From assembly GCA_947095585.1 (NCBI GenBank), contig OX352762.1:93904249-93968248 (forward strand): DNA of 64,000 nucleotides. The letters are read 5' to 3'. The stretch is from Nephrocerus scutellatus (lineage: Eukaryota; Arthropoda; Insecta; Diptera; Pipunculidae). The stretch's first letter is position 1. The number at the start of each line of letters is the position of its first letter. The notes under the pieces are model-generated. The model was not told the DNA's origin and made no database searches. It worked only from the letters and a program-made list of their open reading frames with translations. Positions 15,734-27,567 of this stretch are shown here, in pieces. Made by a program: the position numbers and the translations under genes.

Positions 15734-16139
15734 TATAGACTGTCAAACCGTTCAAACTTTACGTAGGACTTTTAATTTTCAAATCTAATCTATGTATTAA
15801 TACGTGAAGAGAAAATTATGTACCCTTTTTAAGCATATTGCGTTCACGGAGGAGTATGAGATTTAGCATAGTTAAAGTTTATATGGACTGGAAGGTATGC
15901 AGTAAGCTAAAATTTGTATATAAATTAATTTTTTTTCATAGGTATTGCAGGGAATTAGGGCAATAAATGACGTATTTAATTGTACACGTTCGTAGCTGAC
16001 GTAGTAGAACAAAATTCCAAAAATTGTATGCAATGATGAGGTTATACTATTTGACAAAAGAACCCCAATAACGTTCAAACTTAAAAATTTAATTAATTAA
16101 GCTAAATATACATACCTACAACAGCAGTGTGAAGAGAAA

Positions 16140-17011
16140 GAAATAAATGACAGAAACCATGACATTAAATGGTAAACGAAATAATTGGGATAGGAACGGA
16201 AGAAGAAATACGCAGCACTAAAAGATAAAACTGGCAAGATCCTCGTGAACACGAACGAGAAGTAAGAACGATGGAAAGAGTACTTCTATATATAAATACG
16301 GCAAGATTCCTGAGCACTGGGTACAATCAGCTTTCGTAACACAGCAAAGCGTCGCGCTGTGGGGATTATAAGACAATCAGTCTAATGAGCCAATCTCTAA
16401 ACTCTTTCTAAAAAAACATACAATAAACTTGAAGAGGATGTAAGTCTCTCACAGTTTGAATTTCGGAGCGTCTTTGGTAATCACAAAACATTATTTGCTT
16501 TAATATGCTAAGCCAACGAAGCTTAAAAATAAGCCGAAAGATTTACGCATGTTTCGTAGAGTACGAAAAAGCCATTGACAAAGTGCAGCATAATAAAAAT
16601 GTTTTAAAAATACATTTTTTTAGTAGTTTGCTTTGATCTGAAACAAATTGCGAGTTCGCGTTGAATTTTTTTTTTTTTTTTAGATTTCTTGTCTTCTATT
16701 TGCGATTTGTCAATGTTCATCCAGTTCTGAGTTATGTTTAAAGTTTCAAGTCAAATTCAAATTCAAATTCAAATTCCACCCGCACAGACAGACATACACG
16801 AAAGCGAGCTAATAAAAACGTTTTAAAAAGATGGTAGAAATCATCAGGAATCCAAATGAATGCAGAATTATCGAAAACATCTATTGGCATAAAACAAACA
16901 AAAATAAGCATAAATGGAGAAGAATCTGTTGATATAAACATTAAATGAGAAGTTAGACAAGGTTGTATTCTATCTCCACTTCTATTCAACATGTATTCGA
17001 AAGAAACCTTC
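16140..17011 (+). pseudogene. Degenerate RTE-like LINE reverse transcriptase
   Basis: Broken plus-strand frames carry LKDKTGKILVNTNE (about 16218), ACFVEYEKAIDKVQHNK (about 16545) and, near 16950, VRQGCILSPLLFN. These are reverse-transcriptase blocks in RTE-type order. Frameshifts and stops show the copy is dead. The stretch from 16887 is repeated at 17431. Confidence 0.65.
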
Positions 17012-17433
17012 AGAATCAATTCTGCAAAAACGGGTTTCTTGATGCATTTGGTGTTTCTGAGAGTTGGCTTAGCCCCGATACTTCCAGTATTGTTGTTTCC
17101 ATCCCTGGCTATAGGATATTTCGAAATGACCGCTACCCCTGTGGTCGTTTTGAATCGAACTAGTGAAATGTCTGGTGAGTCTAATTATATGAATAGTGGT
17201 GGTGTTGCTGTCTGTGTCATCCAAATCCAAGACGAGTGTTGTTTACAAGTAGGTGGGTTCCTCATCCATTGAATTTATCTTTGTCGAGGTCATCATGCTG
17301 GATGTTAAACTTCTTATTGGGGTAGTTTATCGTACCTCTGGTAGTAAGGATGGCCTGTCTAAGACCTTGGATCTGCTTGATCCCACGTATAACAATATTG
17401 TCATGATGGGTGATTTTAATCTCAACCTGGCAT
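17012..17433 (+). pseudogene. Jockey-like LINE endonuclease fragment, copy 1
   Basis: Frames read FGVSESWLSPDTSSIVVSIP, then GVVYRTSGS and NIVMMGDFNLNL, the core of an APE-type LINE endonuclease. The sequence is fused directly after an RTE-like RT fragment from a different LINE lineage. Confidence 0.75.
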
Positions 17434-17695
17434 AAAACAAACAAAAATAAGCATAAATGGAGAAGAATCTGTTGATATAAACATTAAATGAGAAGTCAGA
17501 CAAGGTTATATTCTATCTCCACTTCTATTCGGAAGAAACCTTCAAGGAAAGTTTAACAGACATCGATTGTGGAGTGAAGATTAATGGCCTGGAATGAATA
17601 ATCTATGATATGGGGATGATGCGGTAATAATATCTTAGGTGAACTGAATATTTTTTTTGAATAAGCTGAATCTAGCAAATGAAAATACGGATTAC
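17431..17695 (+). pseudogene. Second copy of the RTE-like RT segment
   Basis: Repeats 16887-16990 almost exactly (cataaaacaaacaaaaataa onward) and extends into the active-site region. Near 17610 a frame reads GDDAVII, a decayed form of the YADD block. Several stops are present. Confidence 0.7.
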
Positions 17696-18650
17696 GAATC
17701 AATTCTGCAAAAACGGTTTTCTTGATGCATTTGGTGTTTCTGAAAGTTGGCTTAGCCCCGATACTTCCAGTAATGTTGTTTCCATCCCTGGCTATAGGAT
17801 ATTTTGAAATGACCGTGTTTTGCATCGAGCTAGTGAAATGTCTGGTGAGTCTAATTATATGAGGAGTGGTGGTTTTGCTGTCTATGTGTCATCCAAACCC
17901 AAGACCAGTGTTGTTTACGAGTAGGTGGGTTCCTCATCCATTGAATTTATCTTTGTCGAGGTCATCATGCTGGATGTTTAACTTCTTATTGGGGTAGTTT
18001 ATCGTACCTCTGGTAGTTAGGATGGCCTGTCTAAGGCCTTGGATCTGCTTGATCCCACTTATAACAATATTGTCATCATGGGTGATTTTAATCTCAACCT
18101 GTTAGATTGTTATCGACTTTAGATTATTTGGGTGCTTTATTTTGGATCTTGATAAGCCGTTCCATTTTGACTCCTGGAATAGTTTTTCTCGGATTGACTT
18201 AATCGTTGTTAGTGACCCATCCTTACTTGTTACTTGGTTGCCCTATGGACCAATCCTTACTCCTTACTGGCTTTTTACAATTCACTTGTTCCACTCAGAA
18301 CAAAGATTATTATTACTAAACCTTGCCCGTGGATTATTAAAGCCAGATCCTTGACGGACCTGACGTATCGTACCTTCAAGGAGGATCCGACAGATGGCAG
18401 ATGGCGGACTTTTTGCAGATTCCGCAACCAAGTGACCTCTTTTATCAGGAGATTTAAGAGGAACTTTGGTTCATCTTATTTCACGGTTTACCAAGAACCC
18501 AGGTTTCTATGGCGGAAGGTTAGAGACATTGGTATCTGCAAAGGCTCCGGTTTGGATCCTTGTGAACTCTGTGCGGACACTCTTAATGCATATTTTGCTT
18601 CGTTTCAACAATCCCTAAACCCTGCCACTAGTTACCCTGTCAAATAATTC
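17696..18650 (+). pseudogene. Jockey-like LINE endonuclease fragment, copy 2, with EN-RT linker
   Basis: Duplicates copy 1 with scattered differences from 17696 to about 18105 (GDFNLNLLDC). It then continues into the linker to RT: TLTDLTYRTFKEDPTDGRWR, TFCRFRNQVTSFIRRFKRNF. Stops and a frame change near 18110-18350 inactivate it. Confidence 0.75.
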
Positions 18651-18864
18651 CTATTCCTTTTCATTCCGCAATGTTTCCTTGAAGAATTATGGCATGCAGT
18701 TTCTACTACTAAGTCCAATGCTATTGGACCTGTTAAGGTACACATCAAATGCACTAAATTGGTCTTTCCGTTATACTCACGTCATATTCTTCAAATGTTG
18801 ACTTCCTCGTTGTTTTCATTAGCTGGTAAGAGGGCGTGTGCTATTCCCATCCCAAAACAAGTGC

Positions 18865-19107
18865 ATGGCTTCTGAGCAAGAGGGAATTCCAGTTACACGC
18901 AAAAGTATTTTTAACGGTAGCTCACCCTAGTGAATGTCAGACAAATGTCCAAGAGTAATAACTTGTCTCAGAAAGCTTCTCAATTCGCCGTTCGGATACC
19001 GTCCCTTCCATTTGTGTGCAAAAATATACATGCGAAACACAAACGGTCGTGAGAAGCTAGGACTTGGACCGCAACGGTATGTCGCGCCGAATAATGAATA
19101 AAGTTGT
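18865..19107 (+). mobile_element. tRNA-derived SINE copy S1, head degraded
   Basis: The body matches the full copy at 42903: gtccaagagtaataacttgt, agcttctcaattcgccgttc, ccatttgtgtgcaaaaatat, and the 3' end gtatgtcgcgccgaataat. The pol III A box is no longer recognisable; only a ttctgagca trace remains. Confidence 0.8.
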
Positions 19108-19743
19108 GTCAAAGGGTGGATAAAGAATAGAGATTTACTTGAAATTTTTTAATTTTGTTGGTTTTTTTCAATGATGCGTGGTATATTCGACAACTCTGTT
19201 TAGTGTGAGAATTCAATAGCAACGAATTCAGTTTTACAGATGGACGTATATTTTCCGTTTTTTATTGCCATTTTTTCTGAAAAACATTCTTACAAATCGT
19301 GTGATTTTCCTGATTTAACCGAATTTTGGTGACTTTTATTGCTTTACTATAAATATCCTGCAGATGCGAAAGGTCACAAGTTACCTTCATTTACATTAAC
19401 AATGCTTGTTAGTCAAATCCATGTCCTTTGTACATAACGCAGTTTAAATGAAAAGTTTTATAATGACTATGTATTCAAATCATTTTTACATAATTAATTT
19501 GTTTAATTCAAGTAAAAGATAGTAAGTGTAAGAATTCAAGAAAAGTATAAAAAAAAAACTCCTAAGCTGGAATCTAATCAAAAATTCAATTAAATAAAAA
19601 CTAAATTTAGATTTAGTTCATCGCCTCTTTGTGGATAAGCACTCTTTAAGCTTATTTAACATTTATCACAAATAACGACCAGTGTAACAGAACAGAAATA
19701 TGATTTAGAAATTTCTTCGTGTTATTGTTGGAGCAGTTCAATT
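19108..19743. other. Intergenic DNA downstream of cyclin Q
   Basis: Probably includes the 3' UTR of the minus-strand cyclin gene. No other gene or repeat recognised. Confidence 0.45.
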
Positions 19744-20870
19744 TTAGTTGGCATCAATTGCAGCCTCTTGATTGTAAACTTCCATTATTTCCTCGACAAT
19801 TTCCCAGTGAATTTCTTTAGTTAATCCTTGCACGAAGGCCTGTAGGAGAGAAAAGAGATGTGAGTTAAATTATAGAATATATTGATTTGATGTTTTTCAA
19901 TGCATACACTGTACCAAACTGAAGATTCATCAGCTTCATCTGTTAATGGAACTTGTACACCATAAGCTTGCAGCGACAGAGATAAACAGCAAACAGCAAT
20001 GTGCGGTGCTTTGTAGTTAAGAATTTTCGGGTTATGATGAAAGTCCTACAAGTTCAAAATAGGCGCGTTAATTCTTTTTCTCTCTTTTACAAAAACTCAC
20101 TTGTAAAAATGATGCAGCAGTTTTTGCAATTGGAACAGAAGCCCATGTATTCGGTCCAAGCCAGTCTTTTAAAGATTTCATATAATACAATAAATACTGA
20201 AATAGAAACAGTAATGTGTGAGATTTTCATTAAAAGCCCATTATAAATGCTTACCTTGTGTGGATGTTCAATGTTTAAATCGAATTTCAAAGTTCTAGCA
20301 ATTAGCAGCTCAGCTTGGACGATGGCGTCCCTCATCGACCAGTACTCGTCACCCAATTCTAAGGGAGCTGAGCCTCGGTTGAGTGTACTGTGTGCAACAT
20401 TAATGACATCGCGAATTTTAACGGGGTCATCCTTTATTTTTCCCGCAAGATAAAGCGTTGATGAAGCAATCAACTTTAACGGAAATATAATTAACCCAAG
20501 TTTAGTAAAAAAAGTTTCACTTTAAATTTACATTTTACACGTTATATAAAATGTTTTGTTTTGATTAATAAATGCAACTTACATATTCATCGTAGTCAGT
20601 TGTCAAAACTTCTTTAAAAAATCTATGAAATATAATCGCTGCAGTGGCTGATGTCAATGGCTTCATCGATAATTTTATGGAACATTCAAATAGAAATCTT
20701 GATACAACACCATTTGTGTCTTTTTTTCTATACAAATAAATTGTTACTTCCAACTAACCAGTTTTTAATCAATAAATTTGCTTTCACCTGTAATCTGTTA
20801 AGACGGCTTTTTGTAATTTAGAGGTATTCTCCTTTTGTTGAATTGACATAACATCGACAATCGTTTTCAT
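19744..20870 (-). CDS. CCNQ: Cyclin Q (FAM58A-like), CDK10 partner
   Basis: A complete 258-residue cyclin close in length to human cyclin Q (about 248), the activating subunit of CDK10. Exons (minus): 20870-20788, 20727-20583, 20473-20255, 20196-20101, 20045-19908, 19839-19744; all phases agree. The first cyclin box is seen in VSRFLFECSIKLSMKPLTSA, FHRFFKEV, ASSTLYLAGKIKDDPVKIRD and LLIARTLKFDLNIEHPHK. The HPHK motif marks cyclin Q relatives. The second fold carries DWLGPNTWASVPIAKTAA and APHIAVCCLSLSLQAYGVQV. It ends in FVQGLTKEIHWEIVEEI. The donor at 19908 (GTATGC) was preferred over the GT two bases away because it alone keeps the last exon in frame. In Drosophila the orthologue is the FAM58A-type cyclin; function here is inferred from the family. 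Confidence 0.93.
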
Positions 20871-20959
20871 CGTGTATATTCAGATTTCTTAATAAATTGT
20901 TAATATTCTGCAATTAAATAATATTTTTAAGTATTGAAAATACACATTTTATTTAATAT

Positions 20960-21225
20960 TAATGCGTACTTCGTATTAATGGTTAGTGCTTTGGAGTACT
21001 GAGCGGGAGGTTTAAACTCCGAAATTCAAATCTCTCGTAACATTCAATTGTAAATGTGGTATACATTTTTAAGCTAGAAACAACGGCTGACGGACCTGTG
21101 TTGTCTCACGATATCGGTGTGAGGTTTCAGCACATAGCTCACATAGTCGATTTATGCCAACCAACGTCTGCAGTCGTTTGTAGTTACTTTTAATAATAGC
21201 ATATTAATAATTATTATAAGTGAAA
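20960..21225 (+). mobile_element. Possible degenerate tRNA-derived SINE of a second family
   Basis: The head reads tggttagtgctttggagtac and then aaattcaaatc, which loosely fit pol III A and B boxes. About 160 bases later there is an (A/T)-rich ataattattata tail. It shares no body sequence with the S1-S6 family. The call is weak. Confidence 0.3.
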
Positions 21226-22686
21226 GGCAATTCATTTTACTTAACACTCACTTCGTGATGTAAAGTAAAACCATGATGGGGCGCACTTGTGTTGCGTGTT
21301 AAAGAAAGTGAACGAAGTTACCATATGGTTAAAAAATAAAAAACTTTTGATGGAGATCGAGAAATATACATTATGGTAGTGTATATATATTATCTTCTTT
21401 CAAACCGGCTTTTATTAACAGTTACTTTTGCAACTACAAATGATTTAGAGCTTTGTATAATTTAAAAAATGACTGTCGCTTAGCTCTTCAGCTTAATTTT
21501 TCCTTTTTTGTTTTGAGAACGAATCTAATGCATGTTTCGTTGTCTTACACGACAATGGTGTTTTCATAGGTATAATGAATTTATAATTCTAGGTTTCTAG
21601 CTGAAGCCCATATGTATTTTAGAATTACCGCAAACTTAGTAATTCGATCAAAATTAGTTAAGTTATTAACATGTTTTACATTTAATGAAAGAAAGCACAA
21701 ACCACTTAATAAGTTGCGTTAACATGCAAATTTATTTTATTTTATTCAGGAATTAGTATGAACAACACTTACAGTTTACTTAAAAGTCTAGTTGGTTATG
21801 CGGTTATGCCATATGAATGAGTATGCGGCACGACATTAAAGAAAGTGAGATATGTTACTATACAATATAAATATACAAATATAAATATATACATCCGAAT
21901 CAGAGCCATGCAATGGATGGGACTAAATTCGAATTTCGAATTTTCTGGGTGAGTTTGATGACTGTTCAATTGTCTTTTCTAAATATTTTAATATTTTGGT
22001 GAAAAGTCCGTAAAACACCAAGGCTCGGTAATTCACAATGAAACGTGATGACAAGATGAAGGATCTGCGACGATAAAATTCGCTCATGCCGGTTAATTCA
22101 TATTGACAACGTAAAAGTGGGTGGGTTCGCCACTATTAAAATATTTAAACTTGCCACATACCGATATGAATTGTCAGTTGGATCATTTACCATTGTTGGA
22201 ATAAAATTTGACAATTGCACATTGGGTATTGTGCTTATATTCCTCGAATGTAAATGTGGCAAAAGTTTCTATAAAAATGTCTTTGCTATGTTAGATTATA
22301 AGTTACTAAGTGCAACTTTTAGTTTTCAAAGAAAAATATTACTATACACATAAACAAGAGCAAATGCAAATGTATAAATCCGAGCGCGTTGTTCCAGTCT
22401 GAGGTAAGCCTCGTATTTAATCTTTAAGAAATAATGGCGGTGTTTTTTTTATGTCGGAGAAATCCGAATTTCGAGATATCCGATAAATCCGATAGTTTTT
22501 TTTTCTCTGCAGAGGTCTGTCAGATCAAAAAAATTATCTGCTATTTTTTTTAGTATCAGAGACAGTTCCCATGTTTAAAGAAGCAAACAACTACAGCTGT
22601 CAAAAATGTTCTGTATATGAGCACAAAAAAACGCTTCGGAGAAAAAAGATTTCTCGGAGAATGAAAAAAATATAAATTCTGACAGT
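21226..22686. other. Intergenic DNA, nothing recognised
   Basis: Scattered low-complexity A/T runs. No coding, RNA or repeat structure I can support. Confidence 0.4.
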
Positions 22687-23002
22687 TAAAAGATAGTAAA
22701 GAGAGCTTCTAGCTCGCCATATGGATAGTTGTAATTCAGTGTAAGCACTGTTTATTTCTTAAAATTTTTTTTTTTTAAAAATAATTTTATTTTTTTTACA
22801 TGCGTCACACGCGCCAAAATTGTTTTAAAACTAGACCCATTAAATTCTGACTGGTAGAAGCCGAGTTATACGAGTTCCTACTAAAAACTTTCCACTACTA
22901 TAGACACACGAACTGATGTATTCTGCTATGCGAGTGAGTACACAAACCCGTGTATGTATGTATATTTAGTTGTAATTCAGTCTAAAGACTAATTTATCTT
23001 AA
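22687..23002. repeat. Dispersed repeat family R, copy A
   Basis: Starts agatagtaaagagagcttct and ends near gttgtaattcagtctaaaga. The same sequence is present in reverse at 43808-44190, and part of its core (ttgttttaaaac, gactggta) at 23550-23588 and 24806-24830. gttgtaattcagt occurs at both ends as a direct repeat. It has no coding potential and its class is unknown. Confidence 0.7.
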
Positions 23003-23349
23003 AAGCCTAATGGTTTTCCTTACTAGGAATTCATTACTTTCCGCAACACGCATCCAGGATTCGTTTTATGTTTATCAAAAGACTTCAGCCTTTTCATATT
23101 TTTCCTTATTTTCTTCAATTTTATTTTTCCAAATTTCTGGTCGAGCTTCCAAAAGTTGGAAAACTCTACCCAGAAATCGGTATTTACACTCGATGCCATG
23201 ATGCCGATGAAAAAAAATTTCCAATATAAATACGTATACACTAAAAATTTTTAAAATAAATTTTTTTGTCCGCAATAATATTTATGATTGAACTGAGCAC
23301 CATGAAAATTTTTTTAGAATGAAAAATTGTATGGCGGTGTGACAACATG

Positions 23350-23440
23350 AGACGACGAACATGTTCGCGAACAACGAGAAAAATCAAAATATTTTGTAAT
23401 CCAGCGATCATGTTCGCGAAACTCGCGAACAGCCCCTCAC
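23350..23440. repeat. Cluster of GTTCGCGAAC-type palindromes
   Basis: catgttcgcgaaca and catgttcgcgaaactcgcga occur within 60 bases, built on the palindrome GTTCGCGAAC. They are either protein-binding sites or subterminal repeats of an unrecognised element. Confidence 0.45.
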
Positions 23441-23604
23441 ACGATCAAATATCCCGCAAGGACAACATGTTACTGCACACAAGTTCATCGTCTGATGAAC
23501 CCTATAGTAAAATGTAGAAATGAAAAAATTACGCCATCGCAAACCAATTGTTTTAAAACAAGTCCCATCAAATTTTGACTGGTATAAGTAGTGTTGGGTA
23601 GGAC

Positions 23605-23875
23605 CAAAACCTTCTCTATAGAAAGCCCAACTCTACGCATACTAATGCTGTAAACCAAGACCAAACGCATGTGTGTTTGTGGGATGTGAATACGGTGTAC
23701 AAAAAATAAGAAGTCGCAAAGAGCGAGAAACGTAAGATGTGGTAGTGGGAAACAGAAATATTTTATATGGATTTTGCTCTTTAGTTGATTACTAAATACA
23801 AATACGTTTGGTCTCAATCTAAGCATGTATCTGTGTACGATCGGAACAGTTGGGCTTTCTATATAGAAGGTTTTG
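23605..23875. mobile_element. hAT-type MITE copy M1
   Basis: A 271-bp element with TIR CAAAACCTTCTCTATAGAAA at the left and the complementary right end. It is flanked by GTAGGAC on both sides (7 bp certain; an eighth base is ambiguous). It is inserted only about 10 bases inside the terminus of the larger hAT element. Confidence 0.9.
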
Positions 23876-23943
23876 GTAGGACACGATTTTAAAATGAGTT
23901 TGTATGTGTAACTCATTTTCAAAAATGTATTGGGACATTGTAC

Positions 23944-24214
23944 CAAAACCTTCTCTATAGAAAGCCCAACTCTACGCATACTAATGCTGTAAACCAACAC
24001 CAAACGCATGTGTGTTTGTGGGATGTGAATACGGTGTACAAAAAATAAGAAGTCGCAAAGAGCGAGAAACGTAAGATGTGGTAGTGGGAAACAGAAAAAT
24101 TGTATATGGATTTTGCTCTTAAGTTGATTAATAAATACAAATACGTTTGGTCTCAATCTAAGCATGAATCTGTGTACGATCGGAACAGTTGGGCTTTCTA
24201 TAGAGAAGGTTTTG
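23944..24214. mobile_element. hAT-type MITE copy M2
   Basis: A 271-bp copy flanked by the perfect 8-bp duplication CATTGTAC (23936-23943, 24215-24222). Same orientation as M1 and almost the same sequence. Confidence 0.93.
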
Positions 24215-24222
24215 CATTGTAC

Positions 24223-24320
24223 CACCTCAATTGAGGTGTGTAGAATATGCCTCATATGAGGTATGAGAATTTGCCTCATTTGAGGTGTGTTGAATTTGTC
24301 TCAAATGAGGAGTGTGTAAT
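24223..24320. repeat. Array of CCTCA...TGAGG palindromes
   Basis: Within about 90 bases of the hAT interior: CCTCAATTGAGG, CCTCATATGAGG, CCTCATTTGAGG and CTCAAATGAGG, each followed by (t)gtgt or similar. The regular spacing of about 25-35 bases suggests transposase-binding subterminal repeats. Confidence 0.7.
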
Positions 24321-25044
24321 ATGCCTTGAACTAGTGGTTCTATTCAGAATGCACCAATCTGAAATTAGAACCAATGCATTCAGTTCTTAAGGATTAAGTA
24401 TATTTTCTGCTTATAACTAGATGTTCATTGATCATCCATATAGAATATAGGGATTTAGGGACTATACTCTACAGCTAGAGAGAGATACAATTGAACAGAA
24501 TTTCGGGCACATTCAACACGAAATGCAAATACAACACAACAGACAAGACTGTCCCTTTCGTTTTCACGTTGAGGTGTGTTGAATTTGCTTCAAATGCATT
24601 AGTATAATACGATTGTAGTCTCTCAAATGAGGTGTGAGTTGTGTATTGTGTTATTGTGTAGCTGGGACATAAATTGAGGTACCTCTTACGTCCTACTACA
24701 AATGAGTTGGTACAAAACAAAATTTTGAGGTGTTGTGACATCTCAACTCATTGTATGGATGTATGGGACATTTGTACCAACTCATGTATGAGTTACCCAA
24801 CACTAGGTATAAGCCGAGATATACGACACGACAAACAAACGTACATACGGACATACGTACAAACGTACAAAAGTACACACGTTCGCTAAACAAATTTTGT
24901 AAAAAAAATCTACTTTAGTGGGGCCATTTCACTTTTATGTTGCACGATTTTTAAAAGGAAAATTTATATTCCGTAAAATCATAAATAAAAACGTCATTAA
25001 CTGGGTAATAAATTATAAATAAATAATAATAACAATACTACATT

Positions 25045-25200
25045 ACATGGGCACCTCTCGGGCATCAAGGACTGATCACTCCTAAAAATTCACATGTGTT
25101 TAAAATTTGAAGAAAATCGAGGCACCCCTCGGGCCTCAGTCCTCAGGGATTTTAATTTAAATGGGAATTCCTCATACATAGGAGATACATATTAAACAAA
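25045..25200. repeat. Short Helitron-like tandem-unit fragment
   Basis: Contains cacatgtgtttaaaatttga followed by agaaaatcga and two gcaccc/gcacct ctcgggc phrases. It is a decayed piece of the tandem units found whole at 40 kb. Confidence 0.5.
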
Positions 25201-27567
25201 TATATATAAAACAAATATATATATTTCTCCTATTAATTTTTTTTAAATCTTTAAACTGTGTCCAGTTTTTCTGTTACTAGAGGATCTTATGTCCAAGTTT
25301 TATTTACCCAGTATTTTCTCTATTTGGATTCAGTGTCAAAATCAGCGAATGCGCAGCGCATATTCTTTCAAAAGTAAAATGTCGTCTAGAGAGCTGTAAT
25401 GCTCTTGTGTTAAGGGATGAAGAACTAAGCTAAATTAAATACGAGTATGTTTTGAAATTTAAATATTGATTTTTCGTGGTCACAACGTTGCAGTAAATCA
25501 TAACGTAAATCATTACTTTTCCTTTATACGTCAGTTTACTAAAATAAAATAAGCACTACATTGCTTTTGAAGTTTTTGAATAATACATCGCGCGATATAA
25601 ACGTTGTTAATTATTTTCCTTGCATATGTAACATAAGGTGTCTATTTTACAGAAGATATCTTCCGAAATAATCTTTTATTTTGATACAAAAAATATGTTT
25701 AGTAATAAACGAACTTACGCATACATAATGGTAACAAGTATAAATAGAAACTTTTGTAAAGACCTTGAACTTAAATATTTGTAGATTTTTAGTGGGCGGT
25801 GGAAATAATATTTATTAACATTTTTACTATTATACGATCGTACCGCATTCGAAAGGTGTGACGTCCTGTAATCTGTGTCGGAAAATATTTTATAGACTAA
25901 GTTAGATAAAGGCGGCTTTTACGATTTTTCTATATTATTATTTTTTGATTTTTTAAGTTAATGATAAATGTTCTTATTGTTCTTGTTTGTATGTTTTTCC
26001 AAAATGCCGAAAATAAAAATGGTTTTAAATAATTTCTTTAATAAGTTATTTAAATAGCATTCTAAAACCATTTAATTTTTTGAGTTTTTTTAGCAATACA
26101 ATCAAACAAAATACAATGCGACTATGATTGTATCCGTAAAATATTTTAATTTTAAAGAACTAAACAAAAAGCTTATAATCTAAACAACATCATACGAAAC
26201 TAAAACATCATCATACGACCGATGGGGATGGCGACTACATTTATGATATTTACATAATTGTATACAAAAAAACAATGTCTGCGTTTATATTATATTTTAT
26301 ATTTGGTGAGAAGTTGAAGAAAACTTTTTATTGCGTATTTTTCATTTTCACATCATATCACGCTCTTTTAATGCTAAAGACGTCGCGACGAGTAAATACA
26401 GCGCGCCAAAGGAGAAAAATAAAATAAAAGACAAAAAAAATTGTCTGTGCTGATGGATAGCGATAAATCTATAATCATGACTATGAGATTATGTGTGACG
26501 GTTTATGAAATATCTACTAGGTGGATCCTAGCAGTTGCAAAAATTAGCTTGAGCAGTTCAAACGAGAAATTCGAAATGTGCGAAGGGTTTTCTTGATTTT
26601 TTTACTTTTTATAATATAAAAGAAAAAAAATTATTTATTCTTATAACTTTTCTATTGAAAAAAAATTTAAAATTTTAATTTGATGAAGCAATCGCTAAGT
26701 GTGCCATAATTTAAAAAAGGAGTTAACTATAGTAAAATCGAAAAATTAAATGCATATGTACAAAAAAAATAAATACCCATAAGAATAATTATTTACATGT
26801 ATGTCCATATATTCAGACAATTGTGTGTGGAAATTATTTATGAGTGCTAAAAATAAAATTGCTCGGGGCTATCTGTTAGATATATTCATAAGTTTTTTTT
26901 TATCCAATCAAAATAATTGAAGTTCGGTTGTGTGTTAACGGAAATTAGAACATTCGGTGTTGTCCATTTAAATTAAATATCACATAAATAATATTGTGAA
27001 TGGTTTAATTTGTGATTTAGCTGAATACATAGATGTATGTATATGAATTTTTAAAATTAGAAAAATCTCATATCTTTAGTTTATTTATGTCTCCGGGATT
27101 TGAGATATCTGTGTAACAGTGCTATTGCTTCGTAAAACTGTAAACGTTTTATGAAACGCAAACGCGTTTTCGCGTGGTTTCATAATTAGGAAAATTACGT
27201 TTGCCTTTCATGAAAGTTTATCAATCATCGACTAATGACCGCACGGCTAATGGGGAAATTCATCGTGAATTCGGCCGACAACTGTTGAAGTGTTTAATAT
27301 ACGAAATTTGAATCAACAGTATTTTTTTAGAGCAAAACAAGGACATCCTTCAAAAAATTAATTTTGTCTTTAACAGATATTGTACATTAATAGATTTTTA
27401 TATTAATGCGAAAAAAACAGTTCATTGTCACTACTAGAGCTATTGCTCTGACGCATCAAAAGGAGAAAATAAATTGTTGAAGTTCTATGACCATCTCACA
27501 ATTTTAATACGAAATTAAAGCAACAAACGATTTACTGTGATTAAAATCAAACAACAGATAACACAAA
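25201..27567. other. Upstream region of RIC-3
   Basis: Long AT-rich stretch without transposon signatures. It probably contains the RIC-3 promoter and 5' UTR. I could not place a transcription start or upstream non-coding exon. Confidence 0.4.

Larger units (their letters stand above)
23589..24805. mobile_element. Non-autonomous hAT element with 8-bp TSD, hosting two younger MITEs
   Basis: Terminal repeats TAGTGTTGGGTA and TACCCAACACTA are flanked by the perfect 8-bp duplication GGTATAAG (23581-23588 and 24806-24813). The TSD lies in a copy of repeat R (compare tggtagaagccgag at 22850). Without the two inserted MITEs the element is about 660 bp. The interior near 24223-24310 carries several CCTCA(N4)TGAGG-type palindromes. 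No transposase is present. Confidence 0.85.

Noticed and set aside
23485..24279. 264-codon minus-strand open frame
   Set aside because: It runs across MITEs M1 and M2 and their host; the same peptide phrases (IESPTVPIVHR, FFVHRIHIPQ) recur wherever the MITE occurs, on either strand. It is repeat sequence, not a gene.
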